Assembly (NCBI GenBank): GCA_030141605.1
Contig: JAQGDQ010002368.1
Coordinates: 308,001-372,000 of the forward strand
DNA: 64,000 bases
DNA from: Tubiluchus corallicola
Taxonomy: Eukaryota > Priapulida > Priapulimorpha > Priapulimorphida > Tubiluchidae
Direction of reading: 5' to 3'
Shown: one piece after another, positions 41,101 to 48,459 of the stretch
Position numbering within the stretch: position 1 is the first letter of the stretch
Layout of the letters: each line of letters begins with the position of its first letter
The notes under the pieces: model-generated
Seen by the model: the letters and a program-made list of their open reading frames with translations, nothing else
Databases searched by the model: none
What the model was told of the DNA's origin: nothing
Translations under genes and position numbers: made by a program

Positions 41101-43154
41101 TCTCCCACTTATCGTGCATTTCGGGGTCGCTGCACATGCTTTGAAGGTAGCATCATTTGCGTGAAACCAGATCCAGACGACTACAACACAACAGTTGGTA
41201 AGTTGATGTCAATAACTTTCGTGTTTTTGTCATCACTAAAAATTAGTGGAGCTTGGCAGTTTCTTTCCGATTTTTTGTGGACTTATCCTGCTTGATAATG
41301 AACACTTGAAAAATAAAACACAAACATGCAAAGTAGTCAGCAATATATAGAAAGCAACAAAAGCATGTGATGGTGGATAAATTATCTTCGCAACATGACT
41401 CTTGACTATTGAGGTCTAAATTTTGATGCGAATCTCAAAAAAATAAATAAATCAGAAAAAAGTACTGTAGTTATAGATAATACAAACTGCATTACTTACT
41501 TTTCCAGGTGTTTATCTGTTTGTTGGCTTTAGTAGTACAGAACTGCGCACTGTTGTGCCTGTGATAGGTGACGTAGACGAAAATAATTTTACTGCTTTAC
41601 TCAGCGATTTGCTCAATCACAGTGATGAGGATTTTAATCAGGTAAATTAATTGCCATGTAACATTTTATACCGCATACATCCAGTATATTTGTCACGATG
41701 TATTAGGTCTATTTAATTTAAATATTGCACATGGCACGTTAATCAACATCTAACCAACGAAAACATTAAATGTGACGTTAAGCATCATAAAGTAATATAA
41801 CTTTAACATGGCACAGCGTAATGTAACGTAACATGGCAGTGCTAATTCTTAAAAACTTAAATGAGTGTGTAAGATAATATAATGTAAATCATAATCCAAA
41901 TAATCTAGTGTCGCATAATGTAACGCACAGTGGGGCAATATTCTGAATATAGCTGAATGAAACGTAACATAATTCTGACGATTTGTAAGAATTAGAAGTA
42001 GACATTGTGGGAAAATATAATAGGCTTCATTTCAAATTGTGTACTATCTTCCTTTGCAGGTGCCATGCGAGCTGCGGGTGTTTTACAAGTTTCACGATAA
42101 TTATATCTTCAGGGTTTCTTCCGAAAATGACAATTTAACTGACACACCAGAAGATATGAACAGGGTAATTAAGAAAAAAATCTAGTAACTGAGAATTAAA
42201 TTCAGTCGCTAAATTTCTACTTAACCAAAAGCTAGTGAAATTTCGCCATTACTTTAGGCTACCAATTATGCTGAACGCCTGTTGAGACAAGAATGTAGCT
42301 CATTAACAAGATACACTGTAGATTTTTGAAGTAAAACTTTTTTATGAAATTTAAAACACAAAGTAGGTTTAAAAGACGCTTAATTTCATGTTTTTACTTT
42401 TTATTTTAAAAATTTTACATCAATACAACATAATTATGAAATTTATCTTGGACTGCTTATTTCGGCTACCCTAGCAGCTATCTCTTAGCCAGCTGAAACA
42501 GTCAAAATAAATTTCATAACTATGTTTCTTGCGTGATTGGAATTACATTGCTTCTTATTTTCAATTCTGCCAAATGTGAGTCTATTCAGCGCAAGTTAAA
42601 TGTAAAATTTACGATTTGTTAAAATACGTCACCATAGTATTGCTGAGCAATTAAATGTTTTGCGAAGGACTAACTAGGTCTCATAATATAATTTTAATTT
42701 CAAGATTATCAGTTAACAAAATGAGGCCACAATTACTAAGATTTTCAAAACCAATTAATCAAAAGAAAAATGTGGAAAAATTGGAAGTCAGTTTGGGTTT
42801 GTGCATTTTTCTGTAAGTAAAATCCAATCTAGCAACTAGAGATCCGAACTAAATCCTATATTGCTCAATATATGATTATAATGACTGTAGATTTATTTCC
42901 TCAGTTTCAACAAAACTGGTTGTTTTCAGGAATGCTTGGAACGATTATACGTGTTGGATAATATGATAAATACTCAAAATGTTCGTATAATGAAGCATCC
43001 ACTGCTATCTGTCATCAAACTCTCGGAAGTGCGGGTTAACTTGTCTCTTCTTGATGAGTCTGAGGGCCACCAGATCTCCTTTTCATTTCTTAACTTAATT
43101 TTTAACTTGTGTTTTGTTTGTTTAATAAAAATTATGTGCGAACGCGTGACGTAA
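25716..43154 (+). CDS. GDNF family receptor alpha-like protein, four GDNF/GAS1 domains (15 exons, 5' end missing)
   Basis: Fifteen exons join in phase to give 1077 residues and a stop. Residues about 10-105, 113-192, 516-600 and 608-691 each hold ten cysteines with the GFR-alpha spacing, including a C-x-C near the end of each domain (CLC, CHC, CEC, CTC). Between domains 2 and 3 is a Thr/Ala/Ser- and Asp/Glu-rich mucin-like insert of about 320 residues. A poly-Thr/Pro stalk follows domain 4, then a further Cys-rich module with CTC, several NxS/T sites and a hydrophobic C-terminal tail that could be a GPI signal or a short membrane anchor. In vertebrates this family binds GDNF-type ligands and signals with RET; invertebrate ligands are less certain. 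The first exon here needs one upstream nucleotide, so a signal-peptide exon is missing. An IQCG gene is nested in intron 7, counted from the first visible exon. Confidence 0.85.
26060..26265 (+). repeat. Mixed (CAT)n/(CAC)n/(TTG)n microsatellite in an intron
   Basis: Trinucleotide-rich intronic sequence: TCA/CAT then CAC, again CAT, ending in GTTGTC/GTTGTT units. Poly-His and poly-Ile open frames over it are artefacts. Confidence 0.85.
27379..27576 (+). CDS. GFR-alpha-like exon 2, rest of GDNF domain 1
   Basis: Flanked by TTTTTAG and G|GTAAGG, phase 1 to phase 1. It encodes KCDAQNLDKC...FRDVCLCNN...ECWEFRHALFNHDC, completing ten cysteines. Confidence 0.88.
27872..28209. mobile_element. hAT-type MITE in receptor intron
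   Basis: The left terminus is CAGGGCCGGATTTACC. The right terminus, reverse complemented, reads AGGGCCGGATTTAAC. The flanking 8-mers GATTTAGC and TGTTTAGC match at six of eight positions, as expected for an aged hAT duplication. The AGGGCCGGATTTA end is typical of hAT non-autonomous elements. No coding capacity. Confidence 0.7.
28210..29287. other. Intron remainder, nothing recognised
   Basis: AT-rich intronic sequence with no supported feature. Confidence 0.4.
29288..29423 (+). CDS. GFR-alpha-like exon 3, GDNF domain 2 first half
   Basis: Acceptor TTTTCAG, donor AA|GTAAGT, phase 1 to phase 2. It encodes CSAGYKACIDDYICRK...IACR...GRC. Confidence 0.85.
30031..30155 (+). CDS. GFR-alpha-like exon 4, GDNF domain 2 second half
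   Basis: Acceptor GTTTCAG, donor GTCA|GTGAGT, phase 2 to phase 1. It encodes SECWESW...GCHCENRRNNRCLRI...NPC. Confidence 0.85.
30876..31631 (+). CDS. GFR-alpha-like exon 5, mucin-like insert
   Basis: A 756-bp exon flanked by TTTTTTCAG and G|GTAAGC, phase 1 to phase 1. The first half is Asp/Glu-rich with one CMSHEC pair. The second half is Thr/Ala-rich (for example ITTTTATTTTATT), a likely O-glycosylated linker. A basic stretch TKRPARVVQFPWR near the end could be a processing site, which is speculative. Confidence 0.75.
31722..31945. repeat. Imperfect inverted repeat of TCTG-rich units in intron
   Basis: The left part is crowded with TCTG/GGTCTG words and the right part with CAGA/CAGACC words. 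GTTTGGCCTGTG (31,722-31,733) has its exact complement CACAGGCCAAAC at 31,934-31,945. A fragment TAGGGTTAGG sits near the centre. No protein is encoded. Confidence 0.55.
32074..32235. repeat. TTACATAATG repeat cluster with palindrome
   Basis: TTACATAATG or a close variant occurs at least five times in 160 bp. ATTACATAGTAA (32,131-32,142) and TTACTATGTAAT (32,148-32,159) form a perfect 12-bp inverted pair with a 5-base loop. It lies in the intron before exon 6. Confidence 0.7.
32554..32760 (+). CDS. GFR-alpha-like exon 6, acidic Ser/Gly linker
   Basis: Acceptor TTTGCCAG, donor CAA|GTACGA, phase 1 to phase 1. It encodes a Ser-, Gly- and Asp-rich segment with two NxT sites (NGT, NET). No domain. 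The exact 3' end is less certain because the donor is weaker. Confidence 0.65.
32925..33110 (+). repeat. Degenerate (GAT)n microsatellite in intron
   Basis: GATGAT/GACGAC/GATAAT-type trinucleotides over about 180 bp. Confidence 0.85.
33111..34315. other. Intron remainder, nothing recognised
   Basis: No homology-bearing open frame. A 102-codon frame at 33,784-34,092 has no recognisable domain and no splice context that fits the receptor. Confidence 0.4.
34316..34652 (+). CDS. GFR-alpha-like exon 7, GDNF domain 3 and start of domain 4
   Basis: Acceptor ATTTCAG, donor AG|GTGGGT, phase 1 to phase 2. It encodes CLEALEKCSNDTVCAKK...FCECDEPEG...LPHC (ten cysteines), then CLKIYSDCDYGVSC of domain 4. 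Confidence 0.87.
35586..35596 (-). terminator. AATAAA overlapping the IQCG stop codon
   Basis: On the minus strand the reading frame ends in AAAATAAATGA, so AATAAA contains the TAA stop. It could act as a polyadenylation signal with a very short 3' UTR, or be chance in AT-rich sequence. Confidence 0.25.
35589..36722 (-). CDS. IQCG: IQ domain-containing protein G / dynein regulatory complex subunit 9
   Basis: An uninterrupted 377-codon frame on the minus strand. It has an N-terminal segment with VCTVLEVCIDQLHILGCILP, a central coiled coil (residues about 130-310, rich in Glu/Lys heptads), one IQ motif near residues 335-351 (IQAFWRGVMVRKHLG) and a Lys/Arg-rich tail. This order matches IQCG/DRC9, a nexin-dynein regulatory complex subunit of motile cilia and flagella that binds calmodulin through the IQ motif. 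The human protein is somewhat longer (about 440 residues). The first ATG (36,722) is followed immediately by a second. The gene has no intron and lies inside an intron of the receptor gene on the opposite strand. An intact frame argues for function. A retroposed origin is inferred. Confidence 0.85.
   Translation of the reverse strand: MMATGAEIRDVCTVLEVCIDQLHILGCILPRRAAKNSYELGGLSFDNVIQDQKRADLVFKRMGSNITTDGKSANTSPPVEDFEPSILLPKGSVHDHTQLESLLKVQVDRTFVEDALSLVLAELSESGTCKSLVNRLKEERDRRDHFKNTIAREEQCRMEIETLRNEIVSLKEETKRNLEEAADTIAKVKDSIQETKDRSAMESKYVTARSDNQEYQCKQECLKAQNKLKDQNDKIRRDMGDESRVSLEFEDYLRDNLQEVEKQLDYWMDKYDHDIDEMENNMEVIKQNQETTLKKYYDLSQEYERRLKLIDEDEAAKELAKKESEQQALLLKYTIKIQAFWRGVMVRKHLGPYKKKKRKGKSPAAKKDRKSKQKKRK
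36921..36934. promoter_or_regulatory. RFX X-box-like site upstream of IQCG
   Basis: GTTGCCATGCAACC is one base short of the palindromic X-box GTTGCCATGGCAAC. RFX factors bind this motif in promoters of ciliary genes. It lies about 200 bp upstream of the IQCG start codon, a usual distance for X-boxes. Binding is inferred. Confidence 0.55.
36935..37658. other. Intron remainder 3' of the nested gene's promoter
   Basis: AT-rich, with no supported feature before the exon 8 acceptor. Confidence 0.4.
37659..37861 (+). CDS. GFR-alpha-like exon 8, rest of GDNF domain 4
   Basis: Acceptor TTCTGTAG, donor AGAG|GTGCAG, phase 2 to phase 1. It encodes EKLQIYRKYCKVD...DCRNALVKLIG...NCTCEDVDNKGECLDI...NAC. 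The preceding 3-kb intron holds the nested IQCG gene. Confidence 0.83.
38044..38138 (+). repeat. (TG)n microsatellite with CGTG tail
   Basis: Pure TG dinucleotides to about 38,096, then alternating GTGTGCGCGTGCG. The alternating purine-pyrimidine tract could adopt Z-DNA. Confidence 0.95.
38139..39483. other. Intron remainder with short (CTATCT)n
   Basis: Intronic. A CTATCT repeat of about 24 bp lies at 39,097-39,120. Nothing else recognised. Confidence 0.4.
39484..39668 (+). CDS. GFR-alpha-like exon 9, Thr-rich stalk
   Basis: Acceptor TTTTTGTAG, donor ACG|GTAGAT, phase 1 to phase 0. It encodes a Thr run followed by PAPTTT and several NxT sites (NGT, NET), a likely glycosylated stalk. Confidence 0.65.
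39948..40158 (+). CDS. GFR-alpha-like exon 10, Thr/Pro-rich stalk
   Basis: Acceptor TTTTTTACAG, donor ATATG|GTTAGT, phase 0 to phase 1. It encodes PVEPLPVPPPKANGS and two short Thr tracts. The phase match with exon 9 supports joining them. Confidence 0.65.
40584..40775 (+). CDS. GFR-alpha-like exon 11, C-terminal Cys-rich module (start)
   Basis: Acceptor TTTTTTAG, donor TACA|GTATGT, phase 1 to phase 1. It encodes SCTLRIVPRGPRIKLKVDEE, then ARCSEIRRC...TICLRGEAC. Similar modules may exist in other invertebrate GFR-like proteins, but I could not confirm this. Confidence 0.75.
41093..41197 (+). CDS. GFR-alpha-like exon 12, CTC motif
   Basis: Acceptor TATTTTCAG, donor G|GTAAGT, phase 1 to phase 1. 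It encodes YRAFRGRCTCFEGSIICVKP, with a C-x-C like that of the GDNF domains. Confidence 0.77.
41508..41641 (+). CDS. GFR-alpha-like exon 13
   Basis: Acceptor TTTTCCAG, donor CAG|GTAAAT, phase 1 to phase 0. It encodes VYLFVGFSSTELRTVVPVI and an acidic helix-like stretch with two NxT/S sites. Confidence 0.75.
41700..41990. repeat. Degenerate TAATGTAACGTAACATG-type repeat in intron
   Basis: Words such as TAACGTAACATGGC, ATAATGTAACGCAC and TTAACATGGCAC recur irregularly through the intron between exons 13 and 14. It looks like a decayed tandem array. No known element was recognised. Confidence 0.4.
42060..42164 (+). CDS. GFR-alpha-like exon 14
   Basis: Acceptor CTTTGCAG, donor AGG|GTAATT, phase 0 to phase 0, 35 codons. 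It encodes VPCELRVFYKFHDNYIFRVS and an NLT site. Confidence 0.73.
42165..42929. other. Last receptor intron, nothing recognised
   Basis: AT-rich, about 765 bp, with no supported feature. Confidence 0.4.
42930..43154 (+). CDS. GFR-alpha-like exon 15, hydrophobic C-terminus
   Basis: Acceptor GTTTTCAG, phase 0, 74 codons and TAA. After ECLERLYVLDN and an NLS glycosylation site it ends in a hydrophobic segment (ISFSFLNLIFNLCFVCLIKI) and a short polar tail. This could be a GPI-attachment signal or a single membrane span. Confidence 0.75.
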   Translation, partial: ECLERLYVLDNMINTQNVRIMKHPLLSVIKLSEVRVNLSLLDESEGHQISFSFLNLIFNLCFVCLIKIMCERVT

Positions 43155-44065
43155 CGTACTAGGTATTATACTAATTAAATCATTTGCAGCAACAAGTTTA
43201 CGAACAGGTAGATGTCTCGTTTGTATAAATGTAATTCATGCTTGAGGCGGTTTTCAATTTCCAAAGCAAATTGGCTTTGCTTGACTTTTGCGCTATGTGT
43301 CATAGGTGTTTCATAAAACGTTTGTGTCGGTTGAAGTACTTGATAAGTATAAATTTTCTAAATTGATCTTGTCATTAGTTTATAAGCCTATAGATGAGAA
43401 GAAAGTAATGTTTCGTACATATTAAGATTAAGTAATTGTATTTGTTTGTAATTTTATTGTAAATAATGTTGTACTATACGTTCGTTGTTACATACTCAAC
43501 TTGTTTGTAAATTTATTAATAAAATTTAGAAGTCAGTTCGGTGCTAACAAAGGCAGATCAAAGTATTTGTCAAAGTTTGTTTATCTTTTAAGTTAATATT
43601 ATTATAATTTTGTACTTTAATTATGAATAATTTGTAAATATTATGCCTGAATGTCATATTGTGAACAAAGGACGCATTAATTTTGTACATCAAGTTATAA
43701 TTTTTAGTGTACAGTTGAAAGAATTTAGTATATTTGCTTCGTATAGTTCATGGATGCAATTACATCATTAAATTATCGTTATTTTTTGACTGCTGCGTAG
43801 AATTTCTTCACGAAGGAAAAATTATATTTTATCTGTTCTGTCTTTTGGGTTTAACTTATATGATTTTTTATAATTAACTAAAACATTAGTATTTACAGTA
43901 TTTACTATGACTATCATTGTTATTATAATTGTAATAAAAGAAAAGTAAAAAACGTTGGCTTTAAAATAAATATTAGATAAACATTAGATACGTAATAGCA
44001 CTAGCACCACTAAATTGCCTGTATTGCATTATTGCATTGTAAATTTATTTAAGGTTCGGCTTACA
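43155..44065. other. Receptor 3' UTR and spacer
   Basis: Very AT-rich sequence with several AATAAA candidates. No open frame of interest. Confidence 0.4.
43518..43523 (+). terminator. Candidate polyadenylation signal of the receptor gene
   Basis: The first clear AATAAA after the stop codon, about 360 bp downstream in AT-rich 3' sequence. Later AATAAA copies exist, for example near 43,930, so the choice is uncertain. Confidence 0.35.
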
Positions 44066-44143
44066 ATGATTATGATGATGATGATGATAATGATGATGAC
44101 GACGACGACGACGATGATGATGGTGGTGGTGGTGATGGTGATG

Positions 44144-44208
<65 letters not shown>

Positions 44209-44211
44209 AGA
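44066..44211 (+). repeat. (GAT)n/(GAC)n/(GGT)n microsatellite
   Basis: About 145 bp of GAT units interrupted by short GAC and GGT blocks. Homopolymeric frames on both strands are artefacts. Confidence 0.95.
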
Positions 44212-45174
44212 CTGTGATGCCAACGATGATGACAAAGCATACCTTCACTCGAAACCAGTAATCAGTAAGCAGCTAAAAGACAAGTCCTTTGATTACTGCA
44301 TAAACAAAACAGATTACAAGAACTTGAGTTATTAAGGGGCGCTACAAGATAAGGTACATAAAGATAAGATTATCTTTTTTTCGGGCAAAAATCCATATCA
44401 GAACAGACGTACAATATAAACCACAATACGTATGTATAATACATACATATACGCATCATACATGCATAAAATGCTACCACAATAAAATGATTTACAGAAT
44501 AAAAAATGGCAAAATACAAAAAGTGCCTGTATATAGCTTATATGTCCAGTAGTGATCCATTTTAATTAAGAAAATACAAGCACTGTTAAAATTTAAAACA
44601 ACTAAGTTTAGCATTAATAAGTTGCACACTTAAATCATAAAAATACGTATTAAAAAGTTTGGGTGACAGCATACAGTAACTACAAAGATTCAGAAATAAT
44701 ATCCGCCCATCTTACACGCATGTGATGAGTATCATATGTTGTGTATCAGTAGAATAACAAACGTAATAGTAGTATTTTTATTGACATTAAGATCAACAAG
44801 ATTACATGTACATTTACAATACGTGTAACGTGCAATGCGTGTAATGATACGTGTAACGCGCAATATTACAAACGAAACAAATATTAGTTTACAAATATTG
44901 CTAAAGTAGAGTGCAAAATACACAGCAATGGCAGTAAATTTTTTTAACATAACATCGAAAAAGGTATTAATAACCAGATAACAATTTAGTGAAAATTTTT
45001 AGCTAACTTATCTGTTACAGAAACACACTTACAGAAACAAATTAAGAATATCGCTTAAAAATTTTCCGCAAGTTGAAGGGTTGAACGAAACTCCAAAACA
45101 TTACATAAATTTAGATTGTATTTTTCTCTCACCGCTTTTGTTAATTCACAAATAGTAACGATGCAACGATATGG
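44212..45174. other. Intergenic, nothing recognised
   Basis: AT-rich with short ACGTGTAA/GCGTGTAA repeats near 44,817-44,870. No gene. Confidence 0.4.
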
Positions 45175-45240
45175 AAAACGCATCCGCATTCGCGTGCTAC
45201 ATAAAGTCGATTAACTAGCATGCAGATGCGGATGCGTCTT
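45175..45240. repeat. 66-bp near-palindrome
   Basis: The two 24-bp arms (45,175-45,198 and 45,217-45,240) pair at about 20 positions, with a perfect 12-bp core ACGCATCCGCAT / ATGCGGATGCGT. A third ATGCGG follows at 45,245. Possibly a terminal piece of a DNA transposon; not identified. Confidence 0.6.
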
Positions 45241-45535
45241 CCACATGCGGAATAGGTAAAATCGGTTTATATTGTTTTCAATGCACACGTTTATGCAGCC
45301 TACGTAAGCGTTATTCCTTTTCTGCAGCCATTTCCCGTTCTTTTAAGCATATAGATGCACATGTCCGTGTCGTGTTTTTTTTGTAACTGAATAGGCATCT
45401 ATAGTAGCAAGTTTACCATAGTAACGGCACAACAGAAGGGATTCCAAGAGTTTGCTTGAGATACTTGACAGGGTGGCAGTTGTTCACATCTGTTAGCTTG
45501 CCGTTTTTGTCTTTTACGAGTGGCACAAGAATGCT

Positions 45536-45543
45536 GTCAGTGA
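45536..45543 (+). repeat. 8-bp target duplication of the hAT-like element, left
   Basis: GTCAGTGA, identical to 49,975-49,982. Confidence 0.8.
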
Positions 45544-45595
45544 GCAAGGCTGGTAGTACGGTACGGTACGAAAAAAATACCATATTTCGTACCTT

Positions 45596-45608
45596 TAAAA
45601 ACACCGTA
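45596..45608 (+). repeat. 13-bp target duplication of the inner LINE, left copy
   Basis: TAAAAACACCGTA, identical to 48,437-48,449. Confidence 0.85.
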
Positions 45609-45625
45609 GATTAGGGGGGCAGTGG

Positions 45626-45669
45626 TGTCGGGGAGATTGTATAGGATGGAAAAATCCCACCCTCCGACA
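45626..45669 (-). other. Stem-loop in the LINE 3' UTR
   Basis: GTGTCGG and CCGACAC, separated by about 30 bases, form a 7-bp stem close to the element's 3' end. Several LINEs use such 3' structures for recognition by their own RT; here that role is inferred. Confidence 0.4.
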
Positions 45670-45719
45670 CTTTGCTGAGGCCTTCGACAGGCCCATTGCA
45701 ATTATTCACTGCTATACGT

Positions 45720-46766
45720 CTATTGGTCGTACTCGGCAAGCCTTCCAGCTTGCTTCAGATACGCCGCTAGTTTTTTCAGGTTTAAGTTCTCTACAACTGC
45801 TCTAAGTGTTGTATTTTTATTTCCCAGACATTTGATACGAGCACCCTGGTAGGCGGTGCATCGTCCCACGTGATGGTCCGGTGTTTCGTCTTCCTGACCA
45901 CATTTCGGGCAAATCGCGGATTGTGCTCGACAAGTGGTTTTTTTATGTTTTTGGAGATTACAGTGTCCGGTTAGGACCTGTATAACCATGTCGAGTTGAG
46001 TTCTACTGAGATTCAGGAGCCTATTGCAGACTCGGGCCGAGGCCCAGCCCACATGTTCCTTCGTTCTCTTGCAGTCCTCACGATTATTCCACGACGTTTC
46101 CCATCGTTTTAGACTCCATCCCTTAATCGCGTAGACACAGCTAGCGTAAGGGACGGGCAGATAGGGTTCTGGTCCCTCCGGAGAGAGCTCAGATCCCTTT
46201 TTAGCAAGTTTGTCCGCCTCTTAGTTACCATGTACTCCTTCGTGTCCAGGAATCCATGTAACCAAGACTCGGTTTCTTTTTCCAAGTATGTTCAAGTTTT
46301 CAACACAACGTAAAACCGAGATAGATTTTACTGTATTGTTTTCAGTAGCTTTAATAGCCGCCTGGCTGTCTGACAGGATGACTATTGATTGATTCTGGAG
46401 TCCTTCCGAAGACATTATCTCCGCCGCTTGTGAGATGGCGAAAACTTCTGCCTGGAAAACAGTACTCAATTTCCCAAGATAGAAGAACTCCTCCAATACT
46501 CTGGACTCAGTCGGATACTCGATACGTATACCTGCACCGATCCTTCCGCCCAGTTTGGAACCATCGGTATAACACCTGACACAGTTCCTATCCATTTCGC
46601 CTTCCGATTTGATAGCGATTTCTCTTTCCTGAATCTGGCATTCGAAATTTTTTTCGAACACGCGTGTTCTTTTTCTTAAATCACCCGGCATATGCAACAG
46701 TTGGAGGTCGCGCCTATAGCTATTGCACACATCGATATGACTTTTAGACTTACCAAAAGTTCCCAC
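45720..46766 (-). pseudogene. LINE ORF2 3' part: RNase H and CCHC zinc knuckle
   Basis: From 46,766 the frame encodes RNase H with CYTDGSK, QAEVFAI, LSDSQAAI and GHEGVHGN, covering the catalytic D-E-D-D positions. A single TAA at 46,221-46,223 interrupts it, after which the same frame continues with EADKLAKKG and ends in CPKCGQEDETPDHHVGRC, a CCHC knuckle. Apart from that stop and the missing RT the region is well preserved, consistent with a young insertion. Confidence 0.83.
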
Positions 46767-48066
46767 GGTCTTCGCTGTCCGTTAATTTACCGTCTTCTTT
46801 ATACACACAGCTTAACTGCGCTGCTTTATTTCGGCGGAGGACCTTTACCAACCTAGCAGTTGGTGCCTGATCTTCCATCTTTTCCGTGAAACTCCGCCAG
46901 GATTGGCGTTTCGCCTTCCGGACGGCGTTTTTGAATATAGACTGGGTTAGCTTTCTTGTTTCCCAGTCTCGTTGATTTTTAGTCTTAGTGGCTCTCCTGC
47001 AAGCCCTGCGCGCCTCCTTGCGGAGACGGCTTAGCTCCGGATTCCACCATTTGTTCCCATCCTTCTTCCTCTGCCTACGTAATGGGCAAGCAGTTTCATA
47101 AGAATGAATAACAGCAGCCTGAACTTCATCAGCCAAATCCTCAATATCCTCATTGGAGGACACCTTGTATTCCCGGTTCAGTTCTGGAAGTTTATGCTCA
47201 AGTTCTTCCGCATACTTTTCCCAGCAAGTACGGCGGATGTTCCTGATGAGTGGGTTTTCTTTTGAAATACTGCTTTTCACTAGGAATCTTATATACATGT
47301 GGTCCGACAGCGATGGCACGTCACTGACATACCAATCGCATACTATGTCCCCTGCATGCAGATTCCTCAGTGTCAGGTCTAGCACCTCTTCTCTTGCTTT
47401 TGTTCGGAACGTTGGTTTACGGCCAACATTACAGAACTCAAGATTAGCGCTTGCACAATACTCCAAGAGTTCCTCACCCCTGTCGTTGACATCGGTGGAA
47501 CCCCATAACGTATGATGCGCATTAGCATCAGTCCCCACAATAATTGGAGTTTTATCGCCGTCCCCGAATGATATCAGTTCCCTGAGTAACATAGGGGGAG
47601 CCGGTTGATCATGCACCATGTATGCCGAGGCGAAAATGAACTCATCTCCATCCCGGCACACATTTTTTGCTTTAACCACCACAATGTCTGTATTCGAGAA
47701 CACTGGAAGTAAAAAGCATTTTAGGTTAGGAGTGGCATAAATGCACGCCCGAGGCCTTTCTCCATTCCGGTTTCCCTGGAACAGATCCCATCCTCGGAGT
47801 TTACCCCTAACTTCCCCACCGTGCGTCCAGGGTTCCTGTACAAAGACTAACCCGGTACGTATGTGTTTTACAACATCCTGCAAGTTGTAACTCGCAGCTT
47901 TGCTTTTGTGAAGATTGATTTGCCAGCACTCAATACCAGAGACACTTTGTGCTGGCTTCTCACCTATTTTATCCAAATTGTCCCCGGAAATAACATTCAA
48001 TCTACCGTGGGTATTTCCACCGAAGACTGTCTGCGGCCGGGATTTTACTTTAGCCCCTGTTCCCAT
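46750..48066 (-). pseudogene. LINE ORF2, endonuclease part (RT missing)
   Basis: A 438-codon frame. Residues about 45-270 form an endonuclease/exonuclease/phosphatase domain with WQINLHKS, VFVQEPW, GTDANAHHTLWGS and SDH, the catalytic Glu, Asp/Asn and His motifs. Residues about 280-430 are the basic linker that precedes the RT in this group. The frame ends just after KEDGKLTDSED, where the RT should begin, and runs into RNase H sequence in another frame. Nothing here would reverse transcribe. Confidence 0.85.
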
Positions 48067-48078
48067 ACTTTTCTGTAT

Positions 48079-48429
48079 TTACGTTTCCATACTGGACTCG
48101 GGTGCCTTCATCTGCGATTGCTCGACAGACGGCAGCTCCTTTGTTCCAGTGGCAACGTCGGGGGTTTTTCCACCCTCGGTACTCACTTCTGGACCCTTAT
48201 CCACCGTTTGAACAGGTGTTTCCGGTTCCTTGGCTTTCCCTTGGTTTTTCTTTTTGGACTGGAACGTGACTCGTTTGCATCCGGCGTACGGAGCAAACTC
48301 CAGTCGTTCCAGACCTGACAGGGACGGTTCCCAGACCGCTACTACGTGTAGCATTCCGCCGACCCCTTTTGACCCACCGCGGACCTCCATGTGCTTCCGT
48401 TGGAGTTCCGAATTACATCGGTCCACCAA
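48079..48429 (-). pseudogene. LINE ORF1 remnant (116 codons)
   Basis: An open frame ending 12 bp before the endonuclease start codon. It is Lys/Glu/Pro-rich in its second half with no visible zinc knuckle. It starts close to the 5' boundary of the insertion, so ORF1 is probably 5' truncated. Confidence 0.55.
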
Positions 48430-48436
48430 CGTCAGC

Positions 48437-48449
48437 TAAAAACACCGTA
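48437..48449 (+). repeat. 13-bp target duplication of the inner LINE, right copy
   Basis: TAAAAACACCGTA, identical to 45,596-45,608. Confidence 0.85.
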
Positions 48450-48459
48450 ACACCATAAA

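Larger units (their letters stand above)
45609..48436 (-). mobile_element. I/R1-group LINE with RNase H, reverse transcriptase deleted
   Basis: A 2.83-kb minus-strand element flanked by perfect 13-bp duplications TAAAAACACCGTA (45,596-45,608 and 48,437-48,449). In order it holds an ORF1 remnant, an apurinic-type endonuclease, RNase H and a zinc-knuckle tail. The roughly 1.5-kb reverse-transcriptase region expected between endonuclease and RNase H is absent. The 3' end has no poly-A but carries a hairpin (GTGTCGG/CCGACAC). Its composition is more GC-rich than the surrounding DNA, which suggests a recent arrival. Confidence 0.85.

Noticed and set aside
47153-48318. Plus-strand frames of 120 and 151 codons
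   Set aside because: Antisense shadows of the LINE endonuclease and ORF1 frames.
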